Shown here: one piece after another, positions 61,265 to 64,000 of the stretch
Layout: the number at the start of each line of letters is the position of its first letter
Position numbering within the stretch: position 1 is the first letter of the stretch
Assembly: GCA_021464415.1 (NCBI GenBank)
Contig: CM038463.1
Location: 8,495,003 to 8,559,002 of the forward strand
DNA from: Lonicera japonica
Lineage: Eukaryota > Streptophyta > Magnoliopsida > Dipsacales > Caprifoliaceae
DNA: 64,000 nucleotides
Reading direction: 5' to 3'
The notes under the pieces: model-generated
The model's database searches: none
Told to the model about the DNA's origin: nothing
The model's input: only the letters and a program-made list of their open reading frames with translations
Made by a program: the position numbers and the translations under genes

Positions 61265-61500
61265 CCAGAATGTGCTAAATGCATTTTACACTAACTAGAA
61301 GGTACTAAATGCATTTAGCACCACCTGGACAATAACCAGAAGGTGCTAATTGAATTTAGCACCACAATCATAAGGTGCTAAATACATTTAGCACCACAAC
61401 CAAAAGGTGATAAATGCATTTAACATCATTTCGACAACAATCAGAAGGCAGCACCACTTGGACAATAACCAGAATGTGTTAAAATGATTTTAGCACCATT
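61265..61500. repeat. Palindromic minisatellite
   Basis: About seven imperfect units of 30-40 bp share AACCAGAAGGTGCTAAATGC and a TTTAGCACCAC part. The core GGTGCTAAAT/GCATTTAGCACC is self-complementary, so each unit could form a hairpin. Confidence 0.8.
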
Positions 61501-61509
61501 ACAAAATAT

Positions 61510-64000
61510 AGAATAACAAAATTAATGAGATCAACATCCACTCTATTTATACATATGTATATATATGTGGATCAAAGTAGGGTTAATAAAAAAAAGAAAT
61601 GATCAGATTTTTTTTCATATCCCGCTGGCTGTTGAAATTGGTCAATTTTGATAGCAAAACGACCTCTGATCGTCTTGATTTTCTTATAAATGTAGTAACT
61701 TTATCTTCTGAATAATATATCCGAAAATCAGCTAAATCCAACGGTTCAATCAAAAGTTATATTTGTTTTATGATTGCCCCTATAGAAAAAAGAAGAAGAA
61801 TATGAGAATGGAGCTCCTCCCGGCGATACGATCGGAGAATCAAGTGGTGGTGGTGGAGGAAGTGAGGTCGTTGGTAAGACAGAGGATATTATTTGATGGT
61901 TGAATGGAATCTAGAGAGAGATATGAGGTATTGGAAGTTTAGGTGGGGGGAGAAGGGGCTAAGAGATGTTTATATTAGGGGTATTTTTGTCCATCAACAT
62001 TTATCAATTTCCTTAAAATAAATTAATATTATGAAAAGTATCCTTATTGCAAAACCAAATTATAGGTCGAAAAATACCTTAGAGGAGGGGGGGGGGGGTG
62101 AATAGGGTTTTTAAACTTAATTGGATTTTTAAAAATTGTTTTAAAAATATTTGAAATATAAGTCAAGCAATCAATCAAAATACTCAAGTAATCCCAAGCA
62201 CAAAGAGAATATAGTAATTAATAAGATAGCTAGAGATAGAAAGATTAAACAGATAGAAGTCGAAAATTTTTTGTTCACACGGTTTGGCTTGTTAGCCCCT
62301 ACTTTTGCGTTTGGATAGTTCCCTGAGAATTTTTACTAAAATCGATCTTCTTCCGGGTGAAGATCAAACCTTTATAAATAAATACACTCTACAAATGTTG
62401 ATATCTCTCAACACTCACATAAAAATAATTTCTTGCTATTTTAAGAGATGAATCTCTCTTAATGTTTGAAGAATAAGGGGTTGTTTGGTGGATGTTTTGA
62501 GTTAAGTTTTTAAAATATGGTGTTTGGTAGTAGAAGTATGTTGAAAAGTGAATTTGATTTTTGTTTGAGTTTTTTTCAACCATTAAAATTCTCAGAAAAA
62601 AAAATTCAAAAAATAGTCACAATGGATCTTATTTTATAGATCTTGACGAGTATGTTTTAAATGTATATTTTTTATTTAATTTTAATTTTTGAATTTAAAG
62701 TTATGGTGTTTTAAAAGTTTTTTTAGAGAGAGAAAGTAAAGTGAAATAAATTTTGGGAAGTGTAAAAGTAGAGTTGATTTTGAGTTGAGTTTTTAAAATT
62801 TGGGGAAAAAAAATAGATAGATACCAAACAGGGGCTAAGATTTTTGGTGACAAACACCAATGTACAATAGCTTTCAAGTGTTTGAAGATTACAATTTAAT
62901 CTCACACTAGGAGATATTAAATTTTATTAACAATTTATAGCTAAAAAATAATGATAATTGATCAAAGCAATGCTCTTGAATCTTTGAGTATTGAATTTAT
63001 ATTAAGAGAATAGTATTAAATGATTCAAGACTGTTTAAATATGTCTTTGATAGTATATATATAGTCTAAGACAACATATGGCCGTTTGGAGAAAGTTGGT
63101 GAAAGTTTGGTACCAAAAATGGTAAAAAATCAGAAATCTAACGGCTAGGTTTTGGGCCATCAATTGACTGAGAAAAGCTCATCAGTCGACTGAGTGGCCA
63201 TCAGTCAATTGAGCAATGCCCATCAGTCGACTCAAAAATCAATTTTGAAGCTTGGGGAATGTTAAATTTGAGTTCCTAAGACTTCTATAAAGTGAAGAGC
63301 TAAAAAATAAGGTCGTTGGAATTTAAAAAGAATTTATTTCAAAAACGGTTTTCGCTACGAAAAGGTTTTTGAAGGAATTTTGATTCAAGCTTTGATTTGA
63401 TCAAACTAATAATATTAAAACAATGTAAGAGCTATTATAATGATCAAATAAGAAACTTTACATGAATTCTAAAGTGCTTGGTCAAATATTAAATAAACGA
63501 GTCTTTTAAAACTTCAGGAAGTTTCCTCAATTCTTCACTTGTTTTGGTCTTTGATCCTCATTGATTTGTAATTGTGAATGAGCTTTGATCAAGTTGTTGT
63601 GTGGTGTGAGAGATAAATGAGATTTAAAGCTTTGTGGAAGACTGATCTTGGTTCGGCTTGTCAGTTTTTTTGTTCACGTGTTTAAAACAATATTTGTGGC
63701 TTATAACTTAAAACAACAACTTAGTTAAATTATACAAGATTAATGTTATTGTTATTATCAAAACAAGATTAGTGACTTTAAGGTCAACACAAATTATGAA
63801 ATTAGTACTACTTCTCTTTATTAAACATGAGCTCGTCCTTAGTGTTATAAAACATTACGGAGTGAGACCTTATAACCCATTATCTCTTTAATTATTCATT
63901 ATTAATTAGACAATAAATAAAAACACTCTTAATACAAATACTTTAATACATAATTAATTATCCACCTTAATAAATATTTATATTTATTTATTATAATTAT
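61510..64000. other. Repeat-rich right end without genes
   Basis: It contains CCAACGGTT near 61738, a G12 run at 62087-62098 followed by TGAATAGGG, and four CAGTCGACTG-like palindromes at 63163-63230, features I associate with plant LTR-retrotransposon DNA. No coding frame is supported. Confidence 0.4.
62477..62835. mobile_element. PIF/Harbinger-type MITE
   Basis: Ends GGGGTTGTTTGGT and ACCAAACAGGGGC are inverted and flanked by TAA (62474-62476 and 62836-62838). Length 359 bp. It is nested inside the repeat-rich right end. Confidence 0.8.

Noticed and set aside
1..64000. CRISPR arrays, bacterial operons or phage genes
   Set aside because: Intron-bearing plant genes and plant transposons throughout; no regularly spaced identical repeats with unique spacers.

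Overview
This window is plant nuclear DNA, almost certainly from an eudicot. It is AT-rich, its genes are split by introns, and it is packed with plant-type transposable elements: a Ty3/gypsy Tat/Ogre-type element, LINE and SINE remnants, and hAT, PIF/Harbinger and Stowaway MITEs. The two cellular gene families present, a plastid CBSX protein and UGT73-like glycosyltransferases, are plant families. I cannot name the species from sequence alone.

Layout. (1) 1-8762: 5' part of a minus-strand Tat/Ogre-type retrotransposon: LTR, tRNA-type primer-binding site, long leader, gag, G-patch/protease, reverse transcriptase and RNase H. The integrase lies off the left edge. The frame is broken only by stop codons. 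(2) 8950-19000: two tandem copies of a roughly 5 kb unit. Each holds a decayed multi-exon gene resembling the plant 'putative gypsy-type transposon' domain proteins, a TATA-driven 69-codon ORF that is open in both copies, and a degenerate AGCTCGGA-rich array. (3) 19000-24800: gene-poor DNA with a LINE RNase H relic. (4) 24862-32730: an eight-exon CBSX-type gene for a plastid-targeted two-CBS-domain protein. All splice junctions and phases close to give 246 residues. Its introns hold a LINE relic, a fold-back MITE, a hAT MITE and a SINE. (5) 35793-60725: a UGT73-like cluster with one apparently intact gene (486 aa), a tiny exon fragment, one multiply broken pseudogene and a second intact gene (474 aa). 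All complete copies share one intron at the same place. (6) 61000-64000: repeats only, including a palindromic minisatellite and a Harbinger-type MITE.

How the parts relate. The UGT loci arose by segmental duplication that carried promoter and downstream sequence. Paralogous copies therefore provide empty sites that date a hAT insertion (58686-59793) and, in region 2, a MITE insertion (11873-12250). The CBSX protein would act in the plastid stroma on thioredoxin-linked redox control. The UGTs would glucosylate small phenolic or terpenoid acceptors in the cytosol; acceptors cannot be read from sequence. No wholly novel system is proven. The least explained item is the tandem two-gene unit of region 2, with its conserved small basic ORF.
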